Part shown: positions 51,219 to 63,391 of the stretch, piece by piece
Layout of the letters: the number at the start of each line of letters is the position of its first letter
Numbering within the stretch: the stretch's first letter is position 1
Assembly: GCF_036370855.1 (NCBI RefSeq)
Contig: NW_026991372.1
Location: 62,001-126,000 of the forward strand
Origin: Dromaius novaehollandiae
Taxonomy: Eukaryota; Chordata; Aves; Casuariiformes; Dromaiidae
Length of the DNA: 64,000 bases
Direction: 5' to 3'
Notes under the pieces: generated by a model
What the model saw: only the letters and a program-made list of their open reading frames with translations
Database searches by the model: none
Told to the model about the DNA's origin: nothing
Translations under genes and position numbers: made by a program

Positions 51219-54200
51219 ATGGCGCCCTGGCTGCCCACCAAGGAGGAGAAGTATGGCGTGGGTGAGTGCGCGGGCCGGGCCGGGCCGGGGGCCGTGGGGC
51301 TGAGCCGCGGCAGCGCTGGGATGCGGGAGGGGGCATGGAGCAGGCCGGGGGGCGCAGGGCTCGGGAAGGGGGCCGGGCGGCTGGAGGCTGAGCATTGCTG
51401 GTGCTGGGGGGACGGGCAGCCGCGGGGCTGAGCACCGAGGCGAGGGTGCTGGGGCCGAGCATCTCTGACGTCCGGCACAGGATCCGGCCCCCCCATGTGA
51501 ACTAGGGCCCCGGGCCCAGCCCGGCTGGTGAAGCGCAGGACGCTGCACCCGGGGGTCGTTACCTTGCTAACGACCCGCAGGGCTCTGCACCCGGGGGCTT
51601 GCGAGCGCAGCTGCGACTCGTCCCCAGGGAGCTGCCAGCGTCCTGCGTTTTGCCCCCAGCCTCTGCCCTGAGCACGGCGAAGCCCTGGGCAGCCCCGTCC
51701 CTTCCACTGACCCCCCCAGCCAGCACTGAGGCCACAGCCCCCACTGCACCCCCAGCCCGTTCCCTCTGCGCTGCCCCCCCAGCCCTGCGCTGCCCCCAGC
51801 CCCACACCGCCCCGGCCCCCGCGCTATCGCACACTTCTCCTTGCGCTGCGCCTGCCCTTGCAGCACTGCACCGCTTCCCGTTTCTGCTTCCCGTGCCGCT
51901 TCCCCGGGCTGCAAGCAGCATCCCGGAGCAGGGCGGTGCTGGGGGGCCGTGCTGGGCCCGGGGCAGGGCTGGGAGTGGGTCTGGGGTCTCGCTTGTGCCT
52001 GGTGGGGTGTCAACCATGGTGGTGCGGCCGGCCGGGAGCGAGCCTGGGCTGGGGGCGGCCGGGGGGCAGGGAGCAGCGCTGGTCTCGGTGCACGGCGGCG
52101 ATGCAGCCCCCGGGGGTGGCGGTGGGTGTGGGCAGACCCGGCCGGGCCCCGCCAGGCACCGGCGCGTCCGGAGGAGACTGCCCGGGATGCAGGGCGACGA
52201 CCGTCCCGGGGACCAGCCGGGCTGTCCCCACCGGGGGAGGCCAGACAGCGGTCACCAGCCCCAGGGCCAGAAATAGCAGCGGGACTAACCGCAGCCCTGC
52301 TCCTGCAGCAGGAAGAGCCTCGCCGCGAGCTCCCGCGCTCCCGCTGGCCCCGCTCCCCATGCTGGGGACCTCGGAGGGGCTGCGCTGGGCGGGGGCTGCG
52401 GAGCGGGGTCAGGGCTGGCCATGGGTCCCCGTCCCACAGCTCCCAGGTCCCCGTCCCACGGCACCCGGTCGCTCTCTCCGCAGCGCTGTGGAACTTCCCG
52501 CGCACCAACGAGCATCACCTGCCGCTGCAGGTCGGGGAGACGGTGCACATCCTGCAAGCGTCCGAGGGTGAGGCCGGCACCGGGGGCTCCCGCAGCCTGG
52601 GGGGCACCGGCATGGGGCCTCCTGCCCCCCGCAGCGAGGGGGTGCGGTACCGGGGGGTGCACCCCGACACGGGGGCCTCCCGCACCCCACCCGGCTGCAG
52701 GCACCCACCACCCCGTTGGGTCCCCGCCGGGGGGGCCGCTGGGTCCCCGAGCCCGGCTCACGGTCCCTCCTTCCCTTGCAGGCTGGTACCGCGGCTACTC
52801 ACTCAGGAACAGGGCCGCCCGGGTAGGTGGGGGCTGCTGGCGGCGAGGGGGTGGGCGTGGGGCTGGCCCCCCCGGGAGGCTCTGCCTGTTCCCGGTGGGT
52901 GGGATCCCGGCGGAGGGGATGCACCAGGCACCCGGGGCACTGCCAGCCCGGGGGACCCTCCGCGGGGAGCCCCAGTCCCGGGGTGGGGACACCCCAACCT
53001 GGGCACCGGGGGAGGGCTGCACCGCGGGGGCCCGCGGACCCTCTCCCCTCCCAGCCGCAAGGGCGCTGACGCCCCGGCTCTCCGCAGGGCATCTTCCCGG
53101 CCTCGCTGATCCACCTGAAGGGTGCCGTGGTGGAGCGCAGGGGGTAGGTGCCGGGGCGCGGGGGCCTTGTGCAGGACCCGGGTGCAGGCAGCTCCAGGAC
53201 CCCGTGTCCCGGGGGCGGCAGGGACCCCACGGCCCCGGTGCCGGCAGCGCTGGCGTGGGACGGGGTCCCGGCGCGGGGTGGGGGGGCGTGCGGGGCTGCA
53301 GGGCGCTCGCGGTGCCCCCCAGGACGGAGGAGAGCCTGGTGCCCGCCGAGATGCCCATGGTGCAGGAGATCACCACCACACTGCGCGAGTGGGCCGCCAT
53401 CTGGAAGCAGCTCTACGTGGTGAGCGGCCGGGGGCCGGGGCGGGCCGGGGCGGGGGGCCGGGGGACCCGGCCGCGGGGGTGACCCGGCCTCGCTGCCCAG
53501 ACGGGGCAGACGGAGCGGTACCGGCAGGTGAAGCGCATGATGTACGAGCTGATGGAGCGGCGCTCGCAGCTGCTCTCGGGGACGCTGCCCAAGGACGAGC
53601 TGCTGCAGCTCAAGAAGGAGGTGACCAGCAAGATCGACTACGGCAACAAGTGAGAGCGGGGGCTGCAGGGGCGAGGGGGTCGTGGGGGCATCTGCTGCCT
53701 TGTGGGGCCAAGGGCTGTCCTGCCCCTCTGCCGCAGGTCAGCCCAGAGCCGAGCTTCGGTCTGGCTCAGCCGACGGGCGTCACGACGGGACCCAGGTCTC
53801 AGCCAGGCACACGAGCCACTCACGCTCGTGAGCGATGGGCAGGAGCGCGTCCCTGGGGCTGCCTTGCCCCTGCCCCTTCCCAGGGACCTGCTGCTGGCCA
53901 CGAGGCGCTGGGATGCCGGCCGGCGGCCCTGTGCTCCCGGCAGGTCCCTGGGCGCCTGGTGCCGTCCCGGACAGCTGTGCCCGGTGGGAGGATGCTGGGC
54001 CAGGCCAGTCCCAGCAGGGCGGTGGGCTGGGACCCCACCCGGCACCACGTGGGTCCTTCTTCACCCCCTGCCCGTCCTCCGCAGGATCCTCGCGCTGGAC
54101 CTGGTGGTGCGGGACGAGAACGAAAACATCCTGGACCCCGACAGGACCAGCGTCATCAGCCTCTTCCAGGCGCACAAGAAGGCCACGCAGACCCTCACGC

Positions 54201-57200
54201 AGCGCATCCACGAGGAGACGGTGAGCGCCAGCGCCCGGCACGCCGGCCTCGCGGGGCCCCGAGCCTGCTGCATCCGTGTGGCACGGCCGCGTCTGCATGG
54301 CACGGCTGCGTCTGCACGGCATGCCATTGCTGCATCCGCGTGGCACAGCTATGTCCTGCATGGCATGGCTTCGTCTGCATGGCACGGCTGTGGCCACGTG
54401 GCACGGCTGCACCCAGAGCTCTTGGGGCTGTTCTGGGCTGTGCCGGGGGCTCTCGGAGCTGTGCCGGGCTGCCCCGGGGAGGGACCACGGCGCGGGGCCG
54501 CCGGGCGCCCCGAGTTGACCAGCCTCGTCCCCCGCAGCACCCGCAGCAGAGCGAGCTGGGCTGCAGCGCCCGGCTGTCGGCTTTGCCCTCGCACAGCCTC
54601 TACCTCTGCGTGCGCAACTTCGTCTGCAACATCGGCGAGGAGGCGCAGCTCTTCATGGCGCTGTACGACCCCGCGGAGCAGCGCATGATCAGGTGAGCCG
54701 GGGCGGGGGCCGGCAGCCCTGCTGAGCGCCCGGGGCCCCGCTCCCCAGCCGCCGCCGCGGCCCGCGCTCCCGGGACCTCCGCTGGCAGCTCCGCGCCGGC
54801 CCAGAGCCCTCCCGCTTGCGGAGGCACCTGCAGCCCCGGCGCCGTGCCCAGAGTGCGGCTGCCCGCCCGGCCCCGGGCTGCTCCGCCGACGCTCCCGCGT
54901 GCTCCCGCAGCGAGAACTACGTGATCCGCTGGGCCAGCACCGGCGTCCCCCAGGACATCGAGCTGCTCAACAACCTCAAGGCCATCTTCACGGTGAGCGC
55001 GGGCCCCCTCCCCTGCCCCCCCGGGGCCACGGCTGAGACGCGGTGCTCTGCGGGTTGTGCAGGGCAGCCCGGGCCCCACCGCCCTGCCCGGGCCCCTCCA
55101 GAGCCCGTCGCTGCAGCGCGGCGTCTTGCAGCCCCGTGGTCTGTGCAGGGGGACCCAGCGGGTCCCCAGGGCCCCCCATAGCCCGTGTCCCCCTCTCAAT
55201 ACCCAAATCCCTACTTTTTCCGCTCTGTGCACCCTCTGCTTGCCGCCTGGCCCCGTGCTCCGGCCCCCTCCATGCCCTGCTCCGCAGCCGGCTCATCCCT
55301 GTTCCTCGCCGCTTCCCAGGAGGGCAGGCGAGGAGCAGCTCCTGCTGACGGAGCAGCTTTCCCGCTGCACCAGCAGAGCTGAGCTGACCCTCAGGACGGC
55401 CCAAGCGGAGCCGTCGATATGCAGATGAACCGGGAAAATCAGTGCAAACGAGCAGCGTCAGCAGTTCCCGCGGTCCCCTGGCTCCGACGCCCGGCAGCTC
55501 CCGCCCGCTCCCGACCTCTGCCCGCTGCTGGCGGCGGCAGCGCATCTCTCCGCTGCTCCGGCACGGCCCGTGCCCCGTGCCCCGTGCCCCATGCCCGGCC
55601 CGGAGGGAAAGCTGGCGCCCGCGGGACCCGGTGCTGCGTGCCCACGCTCTCGCTTTGCCGCTTCCCCAGCTTTGCTGCCCGCAGTGCGGCGTGCATCGCC
55701 GGTGCTGCCCGGGGACGCGGGCAGAGCCCCTCCGCGCCTGCCCCACGGTGCTGCAGGGACGCCCCGGCCCCGGTGCCACCCCGGCCCACCTTTGGGGACC
55801 GCCCGGGTGGGATGGTACCCGGGCTCTCGTCGTGCCTCCGGCGGAGCAGAGCCGGGCTGCGGGAAGCAGACGTGCCTGGGGGGCTCTGCACCGGCCCGTC
55901 CGTGCAGCCCGTGGGTGCCGGCCCCTCTCTGTGCCGCGCTGCGAGTGCCCGACGTGCGCGACCCTCCCGCCCTCCCTCCCGCCCGCCCCAGGACCTGGGC
56001 AGCAAAGACTTGAAACGGGAGAAGCTTTTCCTGGTGTGTCAGATCATCCGGGTGGGACGCATGGACCTCAGGGAGACCTACAGCCGCAAGCTCAGCACGG
56101 GCCTCCGGCGCCCCTTCGGCATCTCGGGTGAGCCGGGCTCTGCTGCCGGGCTCCCGGCAGCAGTTCGGGATGAGCCTGCCCGGCCCAGGGCTGCTCCGGC
56201 CCCGCCGCCCGGGGAAGCTGCTCCGCGGTGCCAGCACGCGCAGGGACCACGACCCTCGCTCGCCTCTCCACGGAGGCGTCCTTGCAGCGGAGGACGAGGT
56301 CCCCTGCCCGGGGCTGGTCCCCGTGCTGGCTGCCCCACTGCCCCTTGCCGGCCCGGCCCCACGGCAGGTTTCCCTGGGGCCACCGGCATGTTTCAGCCCC
56401 GGCAGAGGGGGGAGCACAGGAGCTCCCTCCACATCCCCCCCCCCTATTTTCTGACAAATGCCCCTGCTCTGGATAGTGATCCCCATCAGAGGGACTTGGT
56501 AGGAAATTATTGATTTTAATTGGCTAATTAGTGTGTGCTAGGACCTCAGTCACGGAGTAATTAGCAGGTGAATTATTAGCACACGGTAGCTAATTGCGCT
56601 CTGAGCTGAGCGCGTCCCCGGGGAGCGGAGCAGGGTCATTGCCCCGGTGCTGCTCTGCAGAGCCCTGTCCACCCCGCAGCTGCCCCCGTGTCCGGGGGGG
56701 ACGGGGACCTGCCAGACATGGGTCGTTTTGGCCAAAACCTGCCCAGGAGCCCGGAGGTGACGCAGCGGTTGGCGGCAGCACCGTCCCTGCGTGCCTTGCC
56801 CAGGGGCGCCCCGGGCTGGGGGTCTCGCAGGGGGGCTGGGGGTCTCGCAGGGGGCTGGGGGCAGCCCAGAGGTGGGCGGGCAGCCAGCCCCGGTGGCACA
56901 GGCAGAGAGGGGTGCCGGGGGGACAGTGGTGGCGTCCCGGGGTGCTCGCTGTGCGCCCCGGCAGCTGCCCCGTGCCGCTGCAGTGATGGACATCACGGAC
57001 ATCACCAAGGGGAAGAGCGAGAGCGACGAGGACAAGCAGCACTTCATTCCCGTGCACCTGTGAGTACCGCGGCGGGGCCTCGATGCGCACGGGCAGAGGG
57101 GCTGCAGTGGAGCCTGGGGTGGCCAAAATAACGTTTTTCCTATTAAATTTGGCTCTGTAACGAGACGGTGGAGCTCCTGGGGATGCAATGTCGCCAGGCC

Positions 57201-60200
57201 TAGGAGCTCAGCGAGGTAGAAAGGAGGAATTTTTGTGGGCAGCGAGACACGGAGAGACGAAGTACCGCTCCTGAAAGCCCTGCTGCAGCTCTGCCTCCCG
57301 GGCTGGGACCGGGGACGGGGTGTTTGGGCCGGGGACCGCGTCCCGCGTCGGCTGTGGATGCTGCCGTGCACCTCCCCGGGGCTGGGAGGCAGCCCGCTCC
57401 GGGGGCTCGCGTGGGGGACGGGGACCTTCCCGTGTCCCCCGGCGGGACGCGCCGCTGAGCCCCTCCTGTGCTCCCGTGTCAGCAGGGCCGCGGCTGATAA
57501 CGACTTTCTGCACAACATGATAAGGAAAGCGGTGGAGGGGAAGGACATCAACCACAAAGGCCAAGGTAGCCGCCCGCCGCGTCCCAGAAAGGACCTGGGT
57601 CCCCCTCATGGGTCGGAGGGTTTGGTGCGTCCCCGCGGGAGGCAGAGATCCCCGGGAGCACGGAGCGCTGTCCGGGTCGCCCTGCGCCCCGGTGCCCGGA
57701 CGAGCCGCGGGAGATGCTCGGCACGGCGCGGTGCCGACCCCGTCCCCGTCCCCGTCCCCGCCAGGGTTCTGGGTGTCCCTGAAGATGCTCTGGGGAGACC
57801 TGAGCCAGGTGCGCAAAGACCACCCCCACCTCGTGGACCGCAGCACGGTGGTGGCACGCAAGCTGGGCTACCCGGAGGTCATCATGCCAGGCAAGCGGGA
57901 CGCGGTTCACGGGCACGGGGCAGGTCCGGCTGGGCGGCCCGGGAGCAGCACGTGCTCCAGCACGGCTCTCGCCTGGCGCATCCCTCCACGCAGCCCTGGC
58001 CTCACCGGCTTTCCCGCGCGGCTCCTGCTAGGAGACGTCCGGAACGACATCTACCTGACGCTGGTGCAGGGCGAGTTCGACAAGGGCAGCAAGAAGACGC
58101 AGAAGAACGTGGAGGTGACGGTGTGCGTCTGCGACGAGGCCGGCAGCGTGGTGCCGGTGAGCGTGCCGCCGGAGCGGGCGCGGGAAGGCGGCTGCGGGAA
58201 AGGGGAACGTCCTCGCGCCGGGGAGCACGGAGTAGGCTTGGAGCAATCCTCCCGTCACGCAGCCGCTGTTGCCCTGTCTCTGCCTTTTCAGGGTGTTTGC
58301 TTTCATTTCGAATTCAGTTCTTATCTGATCTGTGAGAAACAGGTTGTTAATTACTGAGGCTCCTGCTGGGCTTCTCCAGAGGCGCAGTGTCCCGTTCCCC
58401 CCCCCATCTCTTTCTCTCTCTGTGATAATGAATTTCCCATGCTGCAGCAGAAGCCTTGGAAACGCCCTGGGGGGCCGCGTGTCCCTCGCTGTCTCCTTTC
58501 GGAGATGGATGCGGCACGGGAAGCCTGTCCGCAGCCGGTCCCTGTTCACCGCCCCACGGCAGCCGGGCTGGGAAGCAAGACCGGGAGCCAGCCAGAGATG
58601 TCCCCGTGCAGGGACATGGGGTGGGGACACAGCAGATGGGCAGGAGGCCAAGCCCGCTTGGTGGGCAGGGGGGCTGGACCACCCCGGGGCGTGGGGCTGC
58701 TGTGAGTTAGTGTGTGTGGGGGTAAATTCTCTGGGTCCTCAAATATCTCTGATCCAAGAAAGAGCTGCAGCAAGCAGCGTCAAAAGCCGAACACGAAGGG
58801 TCTCTTTGCAGAATGTGATCTACCATGGTGCAGGGGACAAGCCCGTGAGCGAGTATCGCTCTGTGGTCTACTACCAGCAGCGACACCAGCGATGGATGGA
58901 GACAGTGAAGGTCTGTAGAGCCTCCTCGTGCGGAGGCCGAGGTGGGACGTCTGCCGCAGGAGCTGCGGTGGGCTCAGTGGCCGGTGTCCCTGCTGAGGTC
59001 TCCTCCGGCTGCGCCCCACGGGCAGGGAAGCAGATGTCCGCGGTGACCCTGCTTGCAAGAGCTTTGGGGTGCAGGCTCGTGAGCGTGCTCGTGGCTGCTG
59101 GTGGTCCCTGCGCCGCGCCCCTCTCCCTGGGGGCTGCCGCGGGCTCCGCTGCGTGTCCTGCCAGCAGAGCCGCGTCTGGCAGGAGTCACGGGGGAGCGGT
59201 GGCCGTGCACAGGTCCGTGGTCGGTGACAGCACCAGATGCGCGCCTGCACAGCGACCTACGCGCATGCAGACACAGGCACAGGACACGCACCTGCCTCTA
59301 GTTCAGGCCTCATTAATCAAAAGAAAAGCACGTGGGACTGGATTTGAGCAGATTGATGGTTCGCTGCAGCCTGTGCCCAAGCTCGGGCACAAAGGGGTCA
59401 TGCAGGCTGCGCCCCGCTGCGCTCACGTGGGCTCCTCTCCCTCAGATTGCTGTTCCCATTGAAGATGTCCACAAGACCCACCTGCGCTTCACCTTCAGGC
59501 ACCGCTCCTCCAGCGACTGTAAGTATCCCTCTTCTTCTGCTAACGTTCCCAGCAAAGGCTGGAAGGGAGACGGTCTTCCCGCAGCTCAGGGGCTGCACAA
59601 ACACGAGCACCCTGCGAGCAGTCCTCGCCTTGCACCTGTGTGAGAATACGTCAAGGATGCTGTGAAATCTGGGCTCAGGCGTGGGAGGAAGCACGCCATC
59701 ATCGCTGTTTGCTGTGCCCCAGCTGCCCGGGGCGAGGCAGCGGATCCCTGGGCGGTCGCTGCCTCTTGCACGCTGAACCCTGCCCTGGCCGCGTGCGCTT
59801 GGCCCCTGCGGCACCTCCCCGTCTCGCGGCTCTGGGCCGCTGTGGGCTGCGGCGGGCGGCCGGGCGGATGGGCTGCTCCGGGAGCAGGCGCTGCTGTGAG
59901 CCGCTTCCCGGCGCGGAGACGCGCGTGTGCTAACGCGAGGTGCGGCCGCACGCCGCGATGCTCCCGGCCCTTCCCCAGGCTTGCTGCAGGAGAGGGTCGG
60001 GCCGGCGAGGGCCGTCCCTGGTGGCAGGGACGGTGGGTACGGCTGGGAGACCTGCGCCTGAGACGGCTGCTTGCCCAAACCCCATCTGGTTCTTGTCCAG
60101 ACGACTTTCCAACGCACTTGTCTGCGCAGCACGTGCTCGGTGTCAGCAGCTCCGCTATCTGTGCATCATCCATTTTTCCTCTCTCTGTGCTATTCTCCAG

Positions 60201-63200
60201 CAATTGCAAGCAGATACTTCTCCCAAGTGCGTCAAGGAGACTAAGCGGGCTCGCTGCACGCTGTGCAAAGCCTGCTGCCTTCAGGAAAAGAAAAATGATT
60301 TCTCTGGCACCACCTTCTCCGGAAAAGGCTCCAGCTGCGGGAGGGCAGGGGCCTGCTGCTCCCGCCCCGCTGCCCCTGGGCTGCCTCTGCCCTTTCCGCG
60401 CCCATGCAACGCGGCCTCGGGCGGCTCCTGAACCCGCTTCACCTGCTCTGTGTTTTCTGTCTCTCCCAGCTAAAGACAAAAGTGAGAGGATTTTCTCCAT
60501 GGCCTTCGTGAAGCTGATGCGACCTGATGGCACAACCCTCCGTGACGGGGAACACGACCTTTTCCTGTACAAGGTACGAGCAGAGCCGGGCAGAGCGGTT
60601 CTTTGGAAGAGGAGGCAGCGGAGGATGCACGTGCTCCCAGCGGACCGCGCGGCTCGGGCAGAGCCCCGGGCGGTTCGGGAGCTGCTGCGCTGCTGGCACC
60701 TGCCCAAAGCCCCTCCGGGTGGTTTCCAGTCCTCTGCTCACCTCCCGTCTGTCCCTGGCAGCCCAGGGACCTGCTGCGGCTCTCTGTGCACCTCTGCTCT
60801 GCTCCTCTGCTAATGACAAGCTTTGCTTAGAAAAAGGCACCAGAATTGGGGAGGGAACAGCCCATGAAGATATCTTCTACATTTTACCTGATTTCACCAG
60901 AGTTTGGCTCCTTAAAACTGCTTGTTTCTTCCTTCTGAGAGAGCAGAGAGAAAATGCGAGGAGGAAAACCTCCCTGCTCATTTAAAAAACTCAGTTGGCT
61001 CCAGCGCTGAAGTACGAAAGGTTGAATGAAGAACCGGACTGTCTCCTCGTGCGGCTGCTCCCCTGCTCCCTGGGAGCTGGGGTTAGTCGCAGACACGGGG
61101 AACGTGGGCTGCGAGTTCGTCCCTTGCTGCAAGAGGGAGCTCGGGAGGTTTTTGTGCACGCGTTCAGTGTTTCATCATCCCTTTCTGGCCATGGAGCTCC
61201 AACCTTTCCTCTGGGAGGTGACTTTCCACCCCCAGATTCTTGGCTATTCCTGATATTTAACTGAATTTTTCTGTAATTTGGCTCTGCTGTTCCTGGACGT
61301 GTCCTCGTAGTTACTCTAGGTAAACCCAGCTGCCTTCACAGGTCTTGCGTCTTTTTGAGACGTGCAGACTTGTGTCCTGCTGTAGCAGCTGTGCAGCTGG
61401 CCTCGGCCAACATGCAGGCGAGCCCTGGTCTGGTCCCTCTTCTTGCCCTGCGGCAGGGTCCTCTCCACTGCGCCAGCCTTGATCCCGAACACTTCTGCTA
61501 ACGGGTGCTCTGCAGCGTCCCCGGGTGCTGTATCCCGCGCTGCGCTATCGTTGTTTCTCCTTCATCATTCTTCTGATGTCTGGTCCTATTCCAGCACGGA
61601 CACGGAGAAAGATCAGTGCTCCCCCCCCCCAGCAGTCTTTCATGCTTGTGAAACGTGTCATCACATCCCTCTTCTGCCTCCTCATCAGGCAAAACATCCA
61701 AACTCTTCAAGTGCTTCCCGGGTTACGTGACCTGCAAGGCCGCAGGCGTTTCCGTGCGCTCCCGGGGGGGGGGGTCCCACCCGTGTCCCGTCGGAGCGTG
61801 GCACGAGGGGCTCCCTGCCACCCCCCGAAGCGGCAAGAGCAGCTCCTCACACATCGCACTGTTGGATGCGTTTTCCTGTCCTTAAACGTTTGCTGCTGCC
61901 CTCGCCGAGCTCGTTACGCTCGTCAGCATCCTCAGCCCCTGCAAGCTAAAGTTCTCGTGTTTTGCTTCGTCTTCCCCCCAGCCGATCCAGCAGACTTCTG
62001 CTCTTCCCTGCGAGTGCGGAGGGGCGATTCTGGGAGCCGGGAGCTATTTCATCTTTTTATCTTTGCTCGCCGGGGAATGTGAATTATATGCTTTTAGCTC
62101 TTCAGACCTCTTGATCTCATGCTGGTAGAGAAAGGTCTGAAATTAAGCCAGTTTTCCCTGTTAAGGCTTCGCTGCCCCCTGAAGAAACGGAGTGCCTCGT
62201 GTCAGCCAGCAGAAACTGTGGTTATCGCTAGGTGAAGTTGCACGCTGAAGAGAAAAACAAACACCCCATTTGCAGTCTTTGTCCGACCTTCACCAGAAGG
62301 AAAGTTTATTCGGAAAGGCTGCAGATAGGGAAAAGAAACCCGCTGGGTTTCCAAGCAGCGAGGGAGCCTCGGGGAGATCGGCAGCACCGTGGCGATGCTG
62401 CCTTCGCCCAGGGCCGGCAGAGGTGGGAAAGGGGAGTCACCGGTGCCCGGACCCGGCCAGGCCAAGCTGCCGTCCTGGAGCCAGACCAAGCTGCCTGCAG
62501 TCCCTCCCGCCCCCCAGGCGCCTGCCGGGCTGTGCCGCCGGGCCGGGCACGGTGAGAGCATCCCGCGCTGCCGCCCGTCCCGGCGCCGGGCTCCCCGGGG
62601 CATCGCCCTCCGTCTGCACGGAAGAGCTTCTCCGCACACATGCCTCTTCTCGATCTCCGGCTTGTGGCCTTGCATCAGCTGCCTTGAAATGCAGATATTC
62701 AGATGTGCCACTGCCGCGGTCTGCAGCGGTCTCTGCCGCTGACCTCTGCCTGTTGCTGTTCTCCATCCGCTGCTTTTTATGTCTTCCCTAAATTTTCCCA
62801 GCTGTGGTTCAGTACCTCCTTCGGGGAGCGTCACGGCATTAGGCTGAGCGCAGATCCCAGTGGGGCCTTGCAGGAAGCAGCTTCGTTGGTTTTTTTGCAG
62901 GAATTAAGGCCGGGAGAGCCTGCCGGACCATCCACGCGGACTGCGGTGGTGCAGGCGATGGTTTTCCCACGTTGGCTCCCAGATTGCAATGACTCCTGAG
63001 AGCTTAACGTTACCGAGCTCTGAATCCGCTGCATAGGAGTTGCCTTGATTTGTATATAGCTATCCCGGTTTTATCGCACTCTTGTGCAGAGCAAAGTCGG
63101 GGAAGGCGATATCGGCACTCACCGGCCCCCGAAGGGCTCCTGGGTCCCGCAGGTGGAATCCCTTAATGTCCCGCCCGTCTGAGACGTGCGCTGCGTTGCA

Positions 63201-63391
63201 GGGCGACAGCCGGAGACTGGAGGACGCCAGCGCGTACCTGAACCTGCCGTCCACGCGGAGCGCGTCGGAGCTGAGGATCCTCCCGGGCTCCTCGTTCCGA
63301 GTGAGCGGAGGCGCCGCGGGCATCAGCGTGTCCACCCGGGACAGCTTCCAAATCTCCACTCTCGTCTGCTCTACAAAGCTGACGCAGAACG
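51219..63391 (+). CDS. DOCK1/2/5-subfamily Rac guanine-nucleotide exchange factor, N-terminal 617 codons (gene continues past the window)
   Basis: Eighteen exons: 51219-51261, 52484-52567, 52782-52822, 53088-53143, 53323-53419, 53501-53649, 54085-54220, 54538-54692, 54911-54992, 55992-56127, 56984-57059, 57486-57565, 57765-57890, 58032-58156, 58812-58910, 59446-59518, 60470-60573, 63202-63391. All are in phase. The SH3 domain is about residues 10-72 ([18 protein letters not shown]). DHR-1 begins about 420 ([20 protein letters not shown]) and runs to CSTKLTQN. The DHR-2 GEF domain lies beyond the edge. Known family role: with ELMO1-3 bound at the SH3 region and PIP3 at DHR-1, these proteins activate Rac in migration and engulfment. 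[31 protein letters not shown] and MAPW resemble DOCK2, whereas [10 protein letters not shown] and [11 protein letters not shown] resemble DOCK1/5. It therefore looks like a separate member, not plain DOCK2. The exon 12 acceptor could be three bases earlier. Confidence 0.93.
56490..56610. promoter_or_regulatory. AT-rich element with clustered homeodomain sites in DOCK-like intron 10
   Basis: Within 110 bases: aaattattgattttaattgg, CTAATTAG (56524-56531), AGTAATTAGC (56557-56566), GAATTATTAGC (about 56570-56580) and GCTAATTGC (56588-56596). It is the densest TAATTA cluster in the window, in otherwise GC-rich DNA, and not exonic (no splice-consistent frame). It probably acts as an enhancer; its target could be the DOCK-like gene or TLX2/LBX2 at a distance. 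Confidence 0.55.
57891..58031 (+). other. GC-AG intron in the DOCK-like gene
   Basis: The reading frame [10 protein letters not shown] requires the donor CCAG|gcaagc at 57890/57891 and the acceptor gctag at 58031. No GT donor near it keeps the frame. CAG|gcaag is the known GC-donor consensus. Confidence 0.7.
58280..58360. other. AT-rich stretch in DOCK-like intron 14, not an exon
   Basis: ctgccttttcagggtgtttg looks like an acceptor, but the following frame ends within 22 codons (at 58356) in a sequence with no DOCK homology. The real next exon begins at 58812. Possibly regulatory (gttgttaattactgagg). Confidence 0.4.
60574..63201 (+). other. DOCK-like intron 17 (2.6 kb), lower GC; nothing recognised
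   Basis: Noticeably less GC-rich than the rest of the window, with ordinary mixed sequence. I looked for CR1-type LINE tails and LTR-like ends and recognised none. Confidence 0.55.

Noticed and set aside
58290-58357. An extra DOCK-like exon after ttttcag
   Set aside because: The frame is short, ends in a stop and has no family similarity; exons 14 and 15 join in phase without it.
60574-63201. A CR1 LINE or LTR-type fossil in the lower-GC DOCK-like intron
   Set aside because: No recognisable reverse-transcriptase frame, CR1 3' end or paired long terminal repeats were seen.
51219-63391. Simple assignment as DOCK1, DOCK2 or DOCK5
   Set aside because: Diagnostic stretches are mixed and the location is the TLX2 block; left unnamed pending a tree.
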